From Heliocidaris erythrogramma (taxonomy: Eukaryota; Echinodermata; Echinoidea; Camarodonta; Echinometridae): a DNA stretch of 64,000 nt. The notes below the pieces were generated by a model that made no database searches, was not told the origin of the DNA, and was given only the letters and a program-made list of their open reading frames with translations. This document shows positions 12,165-24,775 of the stretch, piece by piece (position 1 is the stretch's first letter; each line of letters begins with the position of its first letter). The stretch spans positions 58,985,233-59,049,232 of the forward strand of contig CM046853.1 in assembly GCA_025617745.1 (NCBI GenBank). Reading direction: 5' to 3'. The translations under genes were made by a program, and so were the position numbers.

Positions 12165-13710
12165 CCCCAGGGGGCACGACGCTCACCTGAGGTGGATCAA
12201 TTCACATCTGGTGCATGTTCTCTCTAGCACATGAACAACTTTCATTCTTCATCTATAGAGGTATCTCTATACACAATACCAAGTCTGAGCTTCCTACCAA
12301 GTTCGGTTAAATTCCAATCATGGGTTTTGGAGAAGAAGCTGAAAATGTAAAAAGTTTACGGATGGCGGACAACTTGCCCCACACCCCCCCCCCCCCTCCA
12401 GTATATTACCCCCACAGACCCCCTATAGGGCCACCCAGAAAAAATTCATGAACAACTTTCATTTTTCGTCTATAGAGGTATCTCCATACACAATACCAAG
12501 TCTGAGCTATTCCTGGTTCTGGAGAAGATGTTTGAAATTTACACAGCTTTTACAATTGGGGGCCCTCCCCCTGGGCCCCCTGGGGGCCACATGTACCATT
12601 TTAGCAACTTTGGATCCCCTACCCCTAATGATGATTCCTACCAAGTTTGGTTGAATTCCGATCATGTGTTTTGGAGAAGATCAGAATGTACATTTTGCCT
12701 GGCAGCGCCCCCCCCCCCTCCAGTATGTTACCCCCACAGGGCCCCTATAGGGCCACTCAGAGAAATTTCATGAACAACATTCATTCTTCATCTATAGAGG
12801 CATCTCCATACACAATACCAAGTCTTAGCTATGCCTGGTTCTGGAGAAGAAGATGTTTGAAATTTACATAGCTTCTACAATTGGGGGCCTTCCCCCTGGC
12901 CCCCCCCCCCTGGGGCCACATGTACCATTTTAGCAACTTTGGGTCCCCTACCCCTAAGGATGATTCCTACCAAGTTTGGTTGAATTCCGATCATGTGTTT
13001 TGGAGAAGATCAGAATGTACATTTTGCCTGGCAGCGCCCCCCCTCCAGTATGTTACCCCCACAGGGCCCCTATAGGGCCACTCAGAGAAATTTCATGACC
13101 ATTCATTCTTCATCTATAGAGGTATCTCCATACACAATACCAAGTCTGAGCTATGCCTGGTTCTGGAGAAGAAGATGTTTGAAATTTACATAGCTTTTAC
13201 AATTGGGGGCCCTCCCCCTGGGCCTCCCTGGGGCCACATGTACCATTTTAGCAACTTTGGGTCCCCTACCCCTAAGGATGATTCCTACCAAGTTTGGTTG
13301 AATTCCGATCATGTGTTTTGGAGAAGATCAGAATGTACATTTTGCCTGGCAGCGCCCCCCTCCAGTATGTTACCCCCACAGGGCCCCTATAGGGCCACTC
13401 AGAGAAATTTCATGAACAACATTCATTCTTCATCTATAGAGGCATCTCCATACACAATACCAAGTCTTAGCTATGCCTGGTTCTGGAGAAGAAGATGTTT
13501 GAAATTTACATAGCTTCTACAATTAGGGGCCGTCCCCCTGGCCACATGTACCATTTTAGCAACTTTGGGTCCCCTACCCCTAAGGATGAGTCCTACCAAG
13601 TTTGGTTGAATTCCGATCATGTGTTTTGGAGAAGAAGATCAGAATGGACGGACGACGGACAAATTTCCATCGCAATAGCTCAGTCGAGCCTTAGGCTCAG
13701 GTGAGCTAAA
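12165..13710. mobile_element. Pearl-like (Helentron/HINE-type) element with about 320-bp core repeats
   Basis: The inverted ends are GCTCACCTGAG at 12181-12191 and CTCAGGTGAGC at 13696-13706. Between them is a tandem array with starts near 12230, 12449, 12770, 13094 and 13411, so a unit of about 320 bp after a shorter first copy. Each unit has two diverged halves, one beginning TACCAAGTCT and one TACCAAGTTTGGTTG, both continuing to GGAGAAGA; the ancestral unit was about 160 bp. A GACGGACGACGGAC tract precedes the right end. Inverted ends, ~160-bp core repeats and an ACGG-type microsatellite together are the known architecture of pearl elements. Open frames within it (for example 13175-13513) repeat because the DNA repeats and are not genes. 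Confidence 0.75.
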
Positions 13711-13785
13711 AATGGGGCAAAAAACAAATGGGCAAAAAACAAATTGGCAAAATTCAACTAGAAATATCACTGAATATGATGATTA

Positions 13786-14278
13786 ATACCCCCGCCCCGT
13801 GACAACAGCCTTTCTTGACTTTTGGTCGAAAACTGAGGAAGTAGTTCGATCCGCAAGATTTTTCCCTGATTTACTGCCATAGATATGCCGTTTCCATGGC
13901 AACGCAGTTTCCGACACATCCAAAAAATATGTTGTACACATCTTCCCAGTAAGACCAATGTGTGTACCAAATTTCATGACTTTCGGTCAAAAACTGAGGA
14001 AGTAGTTCGATCCGCAAGGTGTTTCCTTGATTTTCTGCCGTAAATATGCCGTTACCATGGCAACGCAGATTCCGACTCACCCGAAAAATATGTCTTGCAC
14101 ATCTTCCCACCAAGACCAATGTGTGTACCAAATTTCATGAGCTTTGGTCGAAAACTGAGAAAGTAGTTCGATCCGCAAGATTTGCAACAGACCGACCGAC
14201 CGCCCGACCAACCGACCGACCGCCCAACCGTTGACCGATTCCTATAAACCCCCTTCAAATTTCGTTTGGCGGGGGTAT
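13786..14278. mobile_element. Second pearl-like element with 161-bp core repeats
   Basis: It begins ATACCCCCGCC and ends with the inverted GGCGGGGGTAT. Core sequence GGTCGAAAACTGAGGAAGTA recurs in slightly varied form from 13817, 13978 and 14139, exactly 161 bp apart. An ACCGACCGACCG-type tetranucleotide tract lies at about 14192-14232 before the right end. It is of a different sequence family from the neighbour at 12165-13710 but has the same architecture. No coding sequence. Confidence 0.75.
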
Positions 14279-16029
14279 AATAAAATACAAAGACTTATCG
14301 TTATTGATTTAACTTAAAACAGAAGAAAGCAATGTACACCACTTTCAGTAACATGAGGCAGACACTCCCATTAAAGAACAACTTTGATCCTGAAATTGGC
14401 AACTGATGTGATACTACTTTTATACTTCTTCCCTTAACTTGGGACCATGGGCATGCAATATTCATCTTTTCCGAGCTCAAAAGCCAAACACATCACTTTC
14501 CCATTCGTCGATAATCCCCTGGCAAATATGGTGAAGGGGATTAGAGTTATCTAGTTACGCTGCAAATGCCTGCAAGATCCTGTTTTTCTATCCACTGATC
14601 AAGGCTCGTAATCAGATTGCCTCATGCCGCACTGGTTTCTGAAGATGATTTGATAGCGCACCCTTTCAGGGTCACATGATATTTCATATTTAAAATGAGA
14701 GGAAAGAGTGGGGATGGAGATCTGAGAACATCTTGATGCGATTTCAATGTTCTTTGAGTTAGTTCGGCAAAGAAAGTGGTGTTTGATTGCAGTACAGATA
14801 GAAATGTAGAACATGTTGAAAAAAAAAAAACTTGACAGTTGCCCTTAAATGCGAGCTCTATTTTATTATTAGTTTGGGAGTTTTGTTGTTTTTTTGGGTC
14901 TTTTCTCAACATTTGTGATATATTCCACAAATATAACTACATTGGAATCTTATTTCAGCAATACAAGCATTTTTACGTCAAAGATGTACAAATTTTCTCT
15001 GTAATATAACAGCTAATAAAACGTGTCTACTCCCCCCTCCCCCAAATCTATGGTGAAGAGAGAACCTCCACTGAGAATAAAATAGCATGCACTGATGCAG
15101 AGGTATAAACCAATAAAACTGGTGATCGTATTGTCATTTTGGATGCAAACCTTTTCAATTATTCTAATGAAAGACTTCACAATGATCTCTCCACGTAACT
15201 TCCTAATATAATTACATCCTTCTCTTAATTGCCCCCACAAGCCACCCGAATGAGGGAGAAAGACATAAAGCCGAAACCCTATGGGATACTTGAAAGAGTC
15301 ATTCCGACGAGTTGTGCGTGGCAGCGAGGAGCCGGAAAATTGGGTCGTTTCATGCGAGATTGGCCATGTGAAGTAAATGGGGAGGGGGCCCCCCTGGGTC
15401 CCAAAAACAGGCTATCCACCATCTTGTTTCTATGGATCTACTAATTATGCATAAATTTCCCATAGAAGTTTTTTAAAGTCTCACAGGGAACACCTGTTTG
15501 TAACTTGGAATAGAAAAATTCTGCAGAATCCATAAAGGAAAGAGAGCAACATGAAATTGTTTATATCACAAATGTTTTTATTATTACTTGTGAAAAAGGC
15601 AAATTTCAGCTCTGTTGCCCCCAAAGTAACTTTGAGCTTTTTGCATAATTGGCAAAAAATAAATGTCACATACATGTATACAGGCAATGTTAATTAACCT
15701 AAGACAACTTACGCACAATGTGCGCTGCACCTAACACTAAGAGTGTTATTAATCTTGTGCAATGAAACCTGCGATACAATATAATTCCCTGGTATATCCT
15801 TTGTTCGTTGCGTCTCAGGTTATGCTTGCATAGGATGAATAATACACTGGACTTTGATATGCAAATTATGCAAATTGCTCAAGGTTGCTCCTTGGGCAAC
15901 AAAGCTGAAAATGTTCTTTGACCACTAACGATTATAAATAAATTTTTAAAAAACTTCAACGGAAAGAACTTTTCTAGGTTCATGGCTGGCTGTATAGGAG
16001 CATCAAAGGGACTATTACCCAACATATTT

Positions 16030-16279
16030 TTAACCCCTTCCATGCCACCTGACTTTCAAGCGACTGTCAAAATGAACTTTCAAGAATTCAATATTAACTT
16101 TCAATGAGTTTTTTTCTTGAGCAAACTGGGCAAAGATATATTGCATAGGAATAAACATTATATTGAATGCACAGGTTTCTGCATGAGGAAGACTTTCCTA
16201 GCCATTCTGAGCCTAAATAAACTGTTCAACACTCAAATTTTTGGGTGGTATTTGCCGCCCATGGCATGGTAGGGGTTAA
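16030..16279. mobile_element. MITE with TTAA flanks
   Basis: The ends read TTAACCCCTTCCATGCCA at 16030 and its near-perfect inverse TGGCATGGTAGGGGTTAA ending at 16279. The TTAA on each side may be the target duplication and the CCCC start is consistent with piggyBac-type ends. The 250-bp element lies about 250 bp downstream, in gene orientation, of the 16526-16730 exon and carries no coding sequence. Confidence 0.65.
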
Positions 16280-16525
16280 TGAACATACAGTAAGAAGAAA
16301 GTTATTTTATTGCCTGGACAACTCCACTTCTCTCTATATTCCATTTAACTCCATTTTTGATAACTCTGATGGATGAAGAAACTGCAAATGAATGCATCAA
16401 TATCCTCCAAGATACTTGAGTTCCCATAGAGACACTAAAATTCTTGAGACATTTGCAACATGAAAAAACCCTCGAACAAGAAGCAGAGACATTGAATACC
16501 ATTGCCACATGAGATTCAAACTTAC

Positions 16526-16730
16526 CCTAAAATTGTAATCAATCGCAACAGTGTGCCACTCCCCATCACTGACTCCTCCCTGTCTAGATGCGGTTACCGT
16601 GGTGACAGTGCTACCAGTTGAAAAGGAGAATCGAACCTGGCTGTTGATGATCTCCAGTGCGATGAAGTCATGCTGCTGGTTGTAGCGGCCATTGTAGAAG
16701 ATCAGTCCGTTGGGCTCCAGGGAGGCAAAG
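16526..16730 (-). CDS. CELSR: CELSR/Flamingo exon: laminin G1 core
   Basis: This is an internal exon of 205 nt. The acceptor is ATCTTGCAG before 16730 and the donor GTAAGT follows 16526. One starting base completes the serine codon split from the 19251 exon; the exon then ends exactly at a codon boundary. It encodes the central beta strands of a laminin-G domain: FASLEPNGLIFYNGRYN, then HDFIALEIINSQVRFSFSTG, then GGVSDGEWHTVAIDYNF. The pattern NGLxxYNGR...DFIALE...VxFxFSTG...SDGxWH is typical of LamG domains, and this version is that of CELSR LamG1. LamG/EGF units in this family lie between the cadherin repeats and the hormone-receptor/GAIN region and are extracellular. The exon is too short for standard open-frame searches because no methionine starts it. 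Confidence 0.93.
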
Positions 16731-19250
16731 CTGCAAGATAAAAGATTTCAATCAATCACGGCACATTCAAGATTATTCACTGACTTGAACTTTCTTAAAT
16801 AGTGATGACGAAATCCACCATCCCTCACAACAGCATGATTAACAAATATCTTTAATTTGTGGCTCAAGAGATTCATGAGATTACAAATATCTCTATTTTG
16901 CAACTCAAAAGATTTAGTATACTGTAATATAATTTATTAATTCATGCCCAAAATCAACATTGTCTTTTCTTAAACAGTGAAATCCTACAATAGTGTTGAT
17001 TAAAAAAGATATCATTCATTGAAAGATATTACAATGTTTGAGACATATAAAATAACTGAAGTCTTATTTGCTGGAAGCGATTCCAAAACAAAGTGTACAA
17101 TTACACGTAAATTGTAGTCTCTGTTGCTTTTATACCCTGATAAGCAACCAGATTCTAATTTTTGATTATATTTTTATTTTTACTTCATCACTTCCATCAA
17201 GTGGTTTTCATCATCACCTTAGAATGCATTTGCTGTACATACTCTGAAACATTATAAAATTATGTAAAAGTTACATGAAGATGGTAATTTATGGGGTTTA
17301 AAGATGTAAATTAATGTAAATCACCTACTCTGAATTGTGAATTAAATCTCAAATAAAATATTTCTGCTTGACTTGATTGAAGAGTGCAGGATGAGGCACT
17401 GGCAGTACGATGACTTCTTGATCATCACCTACTTGCCTATACCTATCAAACGCATCTTCAAACCGCCATGTATTTCTGCATACAACACAAAACCCTCATC
17501 TCAAAAATTTAAGATGGGGGCTTTAGTTGGTAGCGATGGAATAATTGAGAGATGTATCGGCGGTGACATGGGCAAATTTGAACAAGGTCTGAATCATTAT
17601 GGTACGGGGTGAATCATAGAGTGGAAAGACTACGACAATGTAGGAAGGGTATCAAGAGAGGCTCTGTCGCGAAGAGTTTGGGCTGTGAGATGTGTGTTAT
17701 CTTGATTGAAATGGTTAATGGGGTGAGATAGATTTAAAATAATAGGCAGTTGAATTGTGTCAGGTCAGAATTGCCCATCTAGGTTATTCACTAGACTTAT
17801 CCATACAGTAATATCGCTTGCCTTCATTTAACAAATTTGTGAATCAAGCAACTTAAAGCAGAATCATAACAAGTCTGTCTGTCAGTCAGCATATTTGAGT
17901 TGTCCTGGGAAAAACTGGGATTTTTTGTGTGTGCGTGTTTATCTTTAACAGATTTACTCATATCTACATTTCTCACCATTTCTCCTAGTTAAATATCAAA
18001 ACATAGTATTTGTTGGCATTCTACAATGGTAAAAATAAGACTTCTCACCATGTGCATATTTAACATAAATCAGAAGTCACTCTCATCTAAAAATGATAAA
18101 TATGACATTCATCTATTGGTATCAAAATAAATTTTTTTTTCCAGTTTGACATCTAAAAGTTAAAAAATTATGTTTGATGTATGGCTCACTTTTTTCTGAA
18201 GTGTATATTAGTAGATAAATGTTCTTGTTGGTTCCCACCGATATTGCAACCAAGGCAACCACTTTCAAACACAAATAATTATAAACACTCCCATCATATT
18301 GTTGATAACTCAATCACTCGTTATCATCTGTGCTCTTTTCTATCTTTTCCACCTCTAAATAATAATTCCTTTTCACAAAAAATGGTAGTTTAGTAACTTC
18401 TACTCTCTGCCTTTTGACTGTATGACCAACACAGGAAAACATATATCATATCTGAGACATCTATTGACCTACATAGACAAAATATAATCTGAATTCAATT
18501 ACTCTCATACTCAGAAGTATCTGCCTCTTTTAATTCTTTGCCTCAGGGCAACCATCGCATTCATTCATTCCTTAACTGTTATTGAACAAACAACAAGAGA
18601 TGAATATACATCTCTGTCATATCATTTTCTAATAGCTGCCTAATGATAATAGTGGAAGATATTTGGCAGAATAAATCTTGTTTTTTTACAATTGGGGACT
18701 TTGTATCTGTGCTGAACATTTCATACATGAATTTGCACTTGTTGATTGAATAGGCACTCAAAATTTAGAATTTAGATAATTGTGATGGATGAACCATTTT
18801 AGGTCAAAAGTCAAAAATAAACTTTTCACCTGCATATGCATATGCATTATGCTATCATATCTTGTTTATTTCAAGACGGAGTATTTTTTGTGATGTTTTT
18901 TTGGCCGATATGATAGGTCATATAATGTTCAAAGTGTTACATGTGAATGCAGTCTGTTACTGTGCACTAGCAGAGTCTTTATAGCATACACAGCTAAAAT
19001 GACATGCCATGCACAACCTACATGTGCATGTATATGTCTGCTGTCTACAAGCTATGGATGCATATCTGATTGCTTACTTACACAACATAGTCGTGGGTGT
19101 TCAGATTACACAGATAATGCACAAATACACCTGTACAAATGTAATGATGGCGATTTATATCTTACAGCATGGTTAATATATCAGATGTACAACACTTTTT
19201 TGGTATAGCTGCAAATATTACACTTGTTGTTGTTGCTGTTTACTATTTAC
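16731..19250 (-). other. CELSR intron, about 2.5 kb
   Basis: Intron between the 19251-19485 and 16526-16730 exons, phase 2. Donor GTAAAT and acceptor TTGCAG are clear. The sequence is AT-rich with no recognised mobile element. A stretch around 17380-17700 is less AT-rich and more complex than its surroundings, but has no coding sign. Confidence 0.85.
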
Positions 19251-19485
19251 CTGACAGACAGTTGGAGCCTCACTCTCTGACTCAGCGACCAGAACATCAT
19301 GAACGATTTAGGTGGAAAATTCCGTGTTCGACTCTCGCAGAACGGACCGTCAAACTCGTCCGGGTTGGGACAGCTACAATCAAAGCCCCCATTGAGAAAG
19401 TTGCGACAAGTTCCTCCATGCTTGCAGATGCTGTCCGTTGCCCCCGTGCAGCGCCCCTTGCCAATGTCAATCTCACAGTTGGTTC
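19251..19485 (-). CDS. CELSR: CELSR/Flamingo exon: EGF3 and start of laminin G1
   Basis: This is an internal exon of 235 nt. The acceptor is TTGATCCAG before 19485 and the donor is GTAAAT after 19251. Two starting bases join the single base left by the 41644 exon to complete a glycine, giving GFI-G-TNCEID across the junction. The protein reads through the last cysteine of EGF2. It then gives EGF3, with cysteines in CTGATDSIC, GGTCRNFLNGGFDCSC and FDGPFC. It ends with the first strand of LamG1 (TRNFPPKSFMMF, then SQRVRLQLSV). The order EGF-EGF-EGF-LamG, and the NFPPKSF start of LamG1, are as expected for CELSR at this point. The exon ends with two bases (phase 2). The competing plus-strand open frames across 19169-19516 are shadows of this exon. 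Confidence 0.93.
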
Positions 19486-20455
19486 CTGGATCAAGATAAA
19501 AGAAATTTTTTTGTAATGATTAGAACAAGGTAAAGAAACATGAAATGGATAACAGTCCAAAAGTTATATTTAGGGATGAAGAAATAGCTAATTGGAGACT
19601 GAGGAAAAGAATACTCAGGTTAAAATCTGAAATGGAAAATAAATTAAATGGGTTAAATCAAAATATCCATCAACATGCTCACAAAATATTGCAGTGTGTG
19701 CAAATACAGAAGATATAAGAAACATGCTTTGAAAATGAACAGAAAAAATAATTCAATCAATTATTTAAAAGCTACTTTTTTAAATACATGATGCGTTTTT
19801 TTTTAAATTTCAATGCAATAACGTATCTAATATCCTAACAGTAGTTTTGTCAACCATATGCGAAGCAAAAATTGATTTCAGATCATTCGTTCCCTGCGGA
19901 AGTTATGAGTCAAGGTCGCTGCAAGATAATGAAAGACAAACAAAAAGTTCAGGAATACACCCTACTCGACTAGAGGACGATACCCCAGGAGAAATAAAAA
20001 AAGAAGTCTGGAAAGATATTCAATTTCTTGCCACCTCTCTGTTCACAACCCAATGACAGGGCCAGGGTAGCACAGATCAATACCACTGCGTGAGTATATG
20101 AAAGGGCCTCTGATGGGAATATTAAACTGTGAATATGGGCGGGAGCAGTGGAGTGAGAGGAAGAGATTGGCAGGGAGAGAGTCAAAGAGCTAGAAGGAGG
20201 AGGTACATGAATGAAGAACACAGAGAAATGATGAGAGAGAGGAAAATAAAAGAGTACAGAGAGAAGGGAAGGGATGGGTACGTAAAAGTAGGGGAAGAGA
20301 GTGAGTAAGACGAGTTTATCAGTAAATCTAAATATACAGATATAAGCAGAAATATATAATGTGAAAGGAGAATGTGAAATAGAGAAAGAGGGGGAGATAT
20401 TGGGAGAGATAAAGACAAGATAGAAGGAGATTTAAGAAGAAATTCACCTGAGTGA

Positions 20456-20534
20456 GTGGGCAGGGAAGATAAAAAAAGAATGAGAGAAAGAGAAAGAAAG
20501 AGAGAGAAAGAAAGGAGAGAGAGAGAGAGAGAGA
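20456..20534 (+). repeat. GA-rich simple repeat
   Basis: GAGAAAGA-type sequence ending in a (GA)n run; part of a broader purine-rich zone at about 20150-20534. Leucine/serine frames on the minus strand here are artefacts. Confidence 0.85.
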
Positions 20535-21689
20535 TGAAATTGATCCCTTCAACATTATGTAAAAAACAGCAATCTAGTTCATGCAGTAAGAAGATTGAGG
20601 CACGATGGTGCAGGTGTTATAAAGCAGGTTGACGCAACCCATGAATAATGCTGAATATAAGAAGTTACAGATCAAACGTCTCCTCTTAAAAGCATTCATC
20701 TCAGAGAGTTTACTCTAGAAGTCATGTGATGTGTTGCTAGGTATCTCACAAGTGGTCAGGTAAGGCATATATATTATACATCTACAAGGCTTGAGGGACA
20801 CATTCAGTAGCTCAATGATGAGGATGTTGGCAGGGGTTGACATTAACTCTGTATCAGACGCAGAGGTTGGAGAAAATACACCCTTTATTCAAACTCAAAT
20901 ATACAGAAACCACTTTAGGAAGGGCAGGAGGCAGGCATATTGTCAATTTAATAACAATTTCCCTGTCCACTGTTTTATCAAGCTCCCATTTGCCATTTCC
21001 AAATGTTAAGGTAAGAATCTACAATGTCTCATGCTTGAAATGATCCATCTGATCTTGACCAGTTGACTATTGAATTCTCTTATCCTAAATGGCTTAATAC
21101 AGGAAACAACCAGTTTCCAGAGGCAAGGGAGTAACTTCTGAAAATTTCTGTGTGACAGCACATATGCTCTTTCATTGTCTGCTAATAGAAAGATCTTGCA
21201 GGGGACAGCAAAGAAGATGCTCGATTTGATCCAATCAAGAAATGTGCAGCAGTTCAACATCAAACACCTCCATAGAGAGGCCATGTTAATGAGACAAAGA
21301 CAGAAGGGAGAAAGTGGCTTGTTAGCCTGAGGATAGATGCATGGACAAATCATGGCCTGGGGATAGACGTGGTAGGGATTAACCCTCAGTTATAGGATTA
21401 TGGTAGAGGAACATAGTGGGAAGGGCATAGGGTAACATCAGGGGTGATCTCTCTTGGGAAATAGGGCCAGTGCCTTAATGGAGTAAGTGACAATGTGATG
21501 CACTTTGAAGAGGATCATTTTGGGGAGGATTGAGAACTTGTCGGATATTTCTTGCACAGAAAGCAACTTTTAATAAAACTTAGGAAGTGTTAGAGCAAGA
21601 GAAAGAAGATGACTGAACTACAGAAGAAGAGATAGAATGGGGAGAGTACAATTATGTGACAGAAGGCAAAATGTATATTGCAAATAATC

Positions 21690-21850
21690 AATACAGGAGA
21701 TAGAGAGATGCAGAGACAGAGAGATTCAGAAACAGAAAGAGAGACAGAGAGATAGAGAGAGGTGGGTGAGAGAGAGAGAGAGGGGGGGGGAGCAGGGGAT
21801 TGAGATATGGAAGCAGACAGACAGAGAAAGAGAAAAGGATCAAACAGAGA
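21690..21850 (+). repeat. GA-rich simple repeat
   Basis: Mixed (GA)n, CAGAGA and G-rich sequence, including a nine-base G run near 21782. Confidence 0.8.
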
Positions 21851-24477
21851 TAAATTTCAGACTAGAGAGGGAGGAAAAAGAAAGAAGAGCTGATCATCTT
21901 AGGTAGATGTGGACTTAGTACCACTGTAAATAAACATTAATTTTTCATTCTTTTAATTGCTGATGGTATGTAGTCATCTTTCTATTGCTAATTAAGGAAA
22001 GATAGCCACACACATTCATACTCAACATGATATGAAAGGCATAGGGTCTCACTTCAGTGATAACTAAGTCTTAATTCGTAACATGGTGACAAATTCAGAA
22101 ATCTGATGAGAAATTGGGAGGGTGGAGAGCAGCAACACCAGAATGGTCTGCTCAACCATCCTGTTAGCACCAGCACAACCCAACTAGTGTTACTGTTGCA
22201 TATGGCAATAACAGGGATAATCTTGAAAATTTGGGCAATGGATCAAATCCTTTGACGGGAGTTCTTTTCATTTAAATCATTTTGAGGGTTTTAGATTCAT
22301 CTTCTCTATGTAATAATTCTAGGCCTACATCATGATGGTCGAAGCTAAACCTAGGAGGTCGGAGGGGTCCTCAGCCGATGACACTAATGGAATGGGGAGG
22401 TTGACAATCTCCGGGGAACCCGAGATGACTGGATCATGTGCCGGCGTAGCAGCCATGTTTGCACACGTGGCCCTAAAATCTGATTACCCGCCACCCCAAA
22501 ATGAAATTATGCTGGACCGCCATCTATCCTCCACTCCATATTTCCTCTAAGGGATCGTCAGTCAAAACGGTGCCGCTTCGAGATGAGAGGAGAGGGTAAA
22601 TATTTTCATGAAAATTTCCAAAGTCTTGTGCAGGCATGCAATGTCTCTCTATTCAAAACTGATACCTGTAGGTCTCATAATTCACAACTATATATAAAAA
22701 CTTGAAAAATCATGAAATATCACTTCAAACTAATTATGCACCTTCAACCCATTTATAGTAAAACTAAAATTAAGAAGTGAAATAAGTAAAGTAGTAATGA
22801 CAACATATGTTTTATGCAAAGTAACAACATTAGTTGGAAAAGAGTGTGCAATTATAGTAACTATTATCACACTTTGAAGACCATCAATGACTTTGAAGAA
22901 TAACTTCTCTGAGGGAAACAGAACGTGATATAAATCCTTCCATGTTCTGTCTTGTCTAGTACAACATACTACTGTACCACTGAAAAAGCTGCTATCTAGC
23001 AAGTGGGCAGGCGGTCATGGAAGGCAATATTTAGAACAAGGAGTAAATGTTTGTGCCTTACACTAATAACAGGAAATTAAAGTTTGTCCGCCGCCGTCAA
23101 GCGACCACAAGGACCCAGTGTTTGAGCAGCCACTGAGGCGAGCATTTGATCGGGGAGGGTGTAGCGGACTACTTTAATGAGATGGCCGACAGTGCTCATC
23201 ATGGGAGATGCCTAGCCAGTTCAGTGGTCAGCTTACAAGTAATATTATTTGAGAGCCATAAGGGTGTTAAATAATGAACATGATAAATGGTGTAGTCTTG
23301 TAGTGTGTCTTTCTCATTACATGCACAAGAAATTGAAATACAACATTTGTAGATATTTCATCCTTATGTGGGTATAAAAAGAAGAATGTCTAAAGATTTG
23401 TCTTCTATAACAAAAGTATTTGGATGAATCATTTCTCGATGATAGGCCCACGTGTGCATTTCTATGTTTGTACTCCAATCTGGCTGCTGTTTAGAAAGCT
23501 TGTTTTAATAACGTCTGAGCATCTCCACCGCTGATAGATCGTTGGAAGCTCAGGGGTGACTTGCATTCATCAGTCAACAGTTTTCTTCACTTAAAGATGC
23601 TGTCAATAGATAGTATAGGTTTCCCTCTTTTCCTGAGGAAACATGTGTCAAAGAAAATTCATGACTCTATGTCTCAGATAATAACTGGCAAACTTATCAA
23701 CTTTCAGAAGATGTAAACTAAAACGTTAATAGATTCCCTATCATGTTTTATACTAAGAATTCAACAGCTTTGAGGTGTACAATCAACAGATGGGAAAGCT
23801 TGTCACATCTGCCCCACCCTTATAAATGGAATTTTGAAAGTTATGACTTTTAGGTTTTTGTAAATCATATTTGTCTGGGTAAAAGGCATATGATGGTATT
23901 TTGTAAATTGCTAACAAACTTCATTGACAATGCAAATCAACATATTTGTTCTGAAAGGAAACATTCAAAGTAATTGGCAAATCATATGACAATGATGTAC
24001 GTACATAATGAACACTAGGTATGGAAAATACAATGTAAACAAGAAACATTTTTGATATGACTCTTTAGCGATCAGAAAAATTTAAGTGTTGTAATTTTTT
24101 GCGGCATGCAAATTTTTGCAAATCTGTCATTCACTAAAAATTTGCAAGAGGTTCTTGCACATGAAATTTTCTTGTTTTACTGTGTCTCCAAGTTTAACGA
24201 TGATGTGTGTTGCCATCCAAAGCAACAGTGTTGCATTTCACATCGATGATTCTACCTTTAACCCAGTTTCAGATGAGCTCGGGCATTGCAGAGCTCTATG
24301 CCTTACACAGCCAATCCTGAGAGGATTATGAAGATTTCTGAATTTTGCTCGTTCACCTCCAAGACAACTCAACCCACCGATTTTAGAACAGGTTCTGTCG
24401 TTGCTCAAAAGACACGCAGCAGGCCTTACTGTTGGCTTCTCCAGAGTATCTTTCATCAATCTATATTTTCCACATTT

Positions 24478-24775
24478 TTTTTTCTCTTTCTCTCTCTCTC
24501 ACTACAGATGTTTGCTTGTCTTTCTTCCTCCCTTTCTTCAAAATGCTCCTTTTCTTACCTCTTCCTCTCTATCACTTCTCGGTCCATCTATCTTTCCTCA
24601 TTCTCTCTCTGCTTGTTTCTCTATTTATCACATCCACATTTCTTGTCTCTCTCTTTCTCTCTCTCTCTCTACCTTATCTGTTGTTCTTTCTATCCTCATA
24701 CTCTCTCCATCCCCTCTTCCTTCCCCCTGTATGTTTCCCTTTCTCTATCTTTCCCTTTTTCACTATCTTTCTTAT
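24478..24775 (+). repeat. CT-rich polypyrimidine tract
   Basis: About 300 bp dominated by CTCT, TTTC and CCTC. Overlapping Ser/Leu/Phe-rich open frames at 24286-24809 in all three frames reflect composition only. Confidence 0.85.

Larger units (their letters stand above)
972..16525 (-). other. CELSR intron, about 15.5 kb
   Basis: Intron between the 16526-16730 and 862-971 exons, phase 0, with donor GTAAGT and acceptor TTCCAG. It holds the hairpin at 1908-1962, the hAT-like element at 4765-5684, the G run at 6196-6252, the GAT array at 6465-7246, the MITE at 7387-7532, the TTAA mini-MITE at 9909-9980, the pearl-like pair at 12165-14278 and a TTAA MITE at 16030-16279. Open frames here, such as 10030-10311 and 11115-11390, show no domain I recognise. 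Other stretches are unique AT-rich intron sequence with nothing further that I can name. Confidence 0.85.

Noticed and set aside
12448..13704. Family of similar open frames with EASPYTIPSLSYAWFWRRR
   Set aside because: They recur because they lie in the tandem core repeats of a pearl-like element; no frame spans the array and no known domain appears.
13767..14258. Overlapping minus-strand frames sharing MVHTLVL
   Set aside because: Repeats of the 161-bp core of the second pearl-like element.
19169..19516. Plus-strand frames of 66-115 codons
   Set aside because: Shadows of the 19251-19485 CELSR exon on the other strand.
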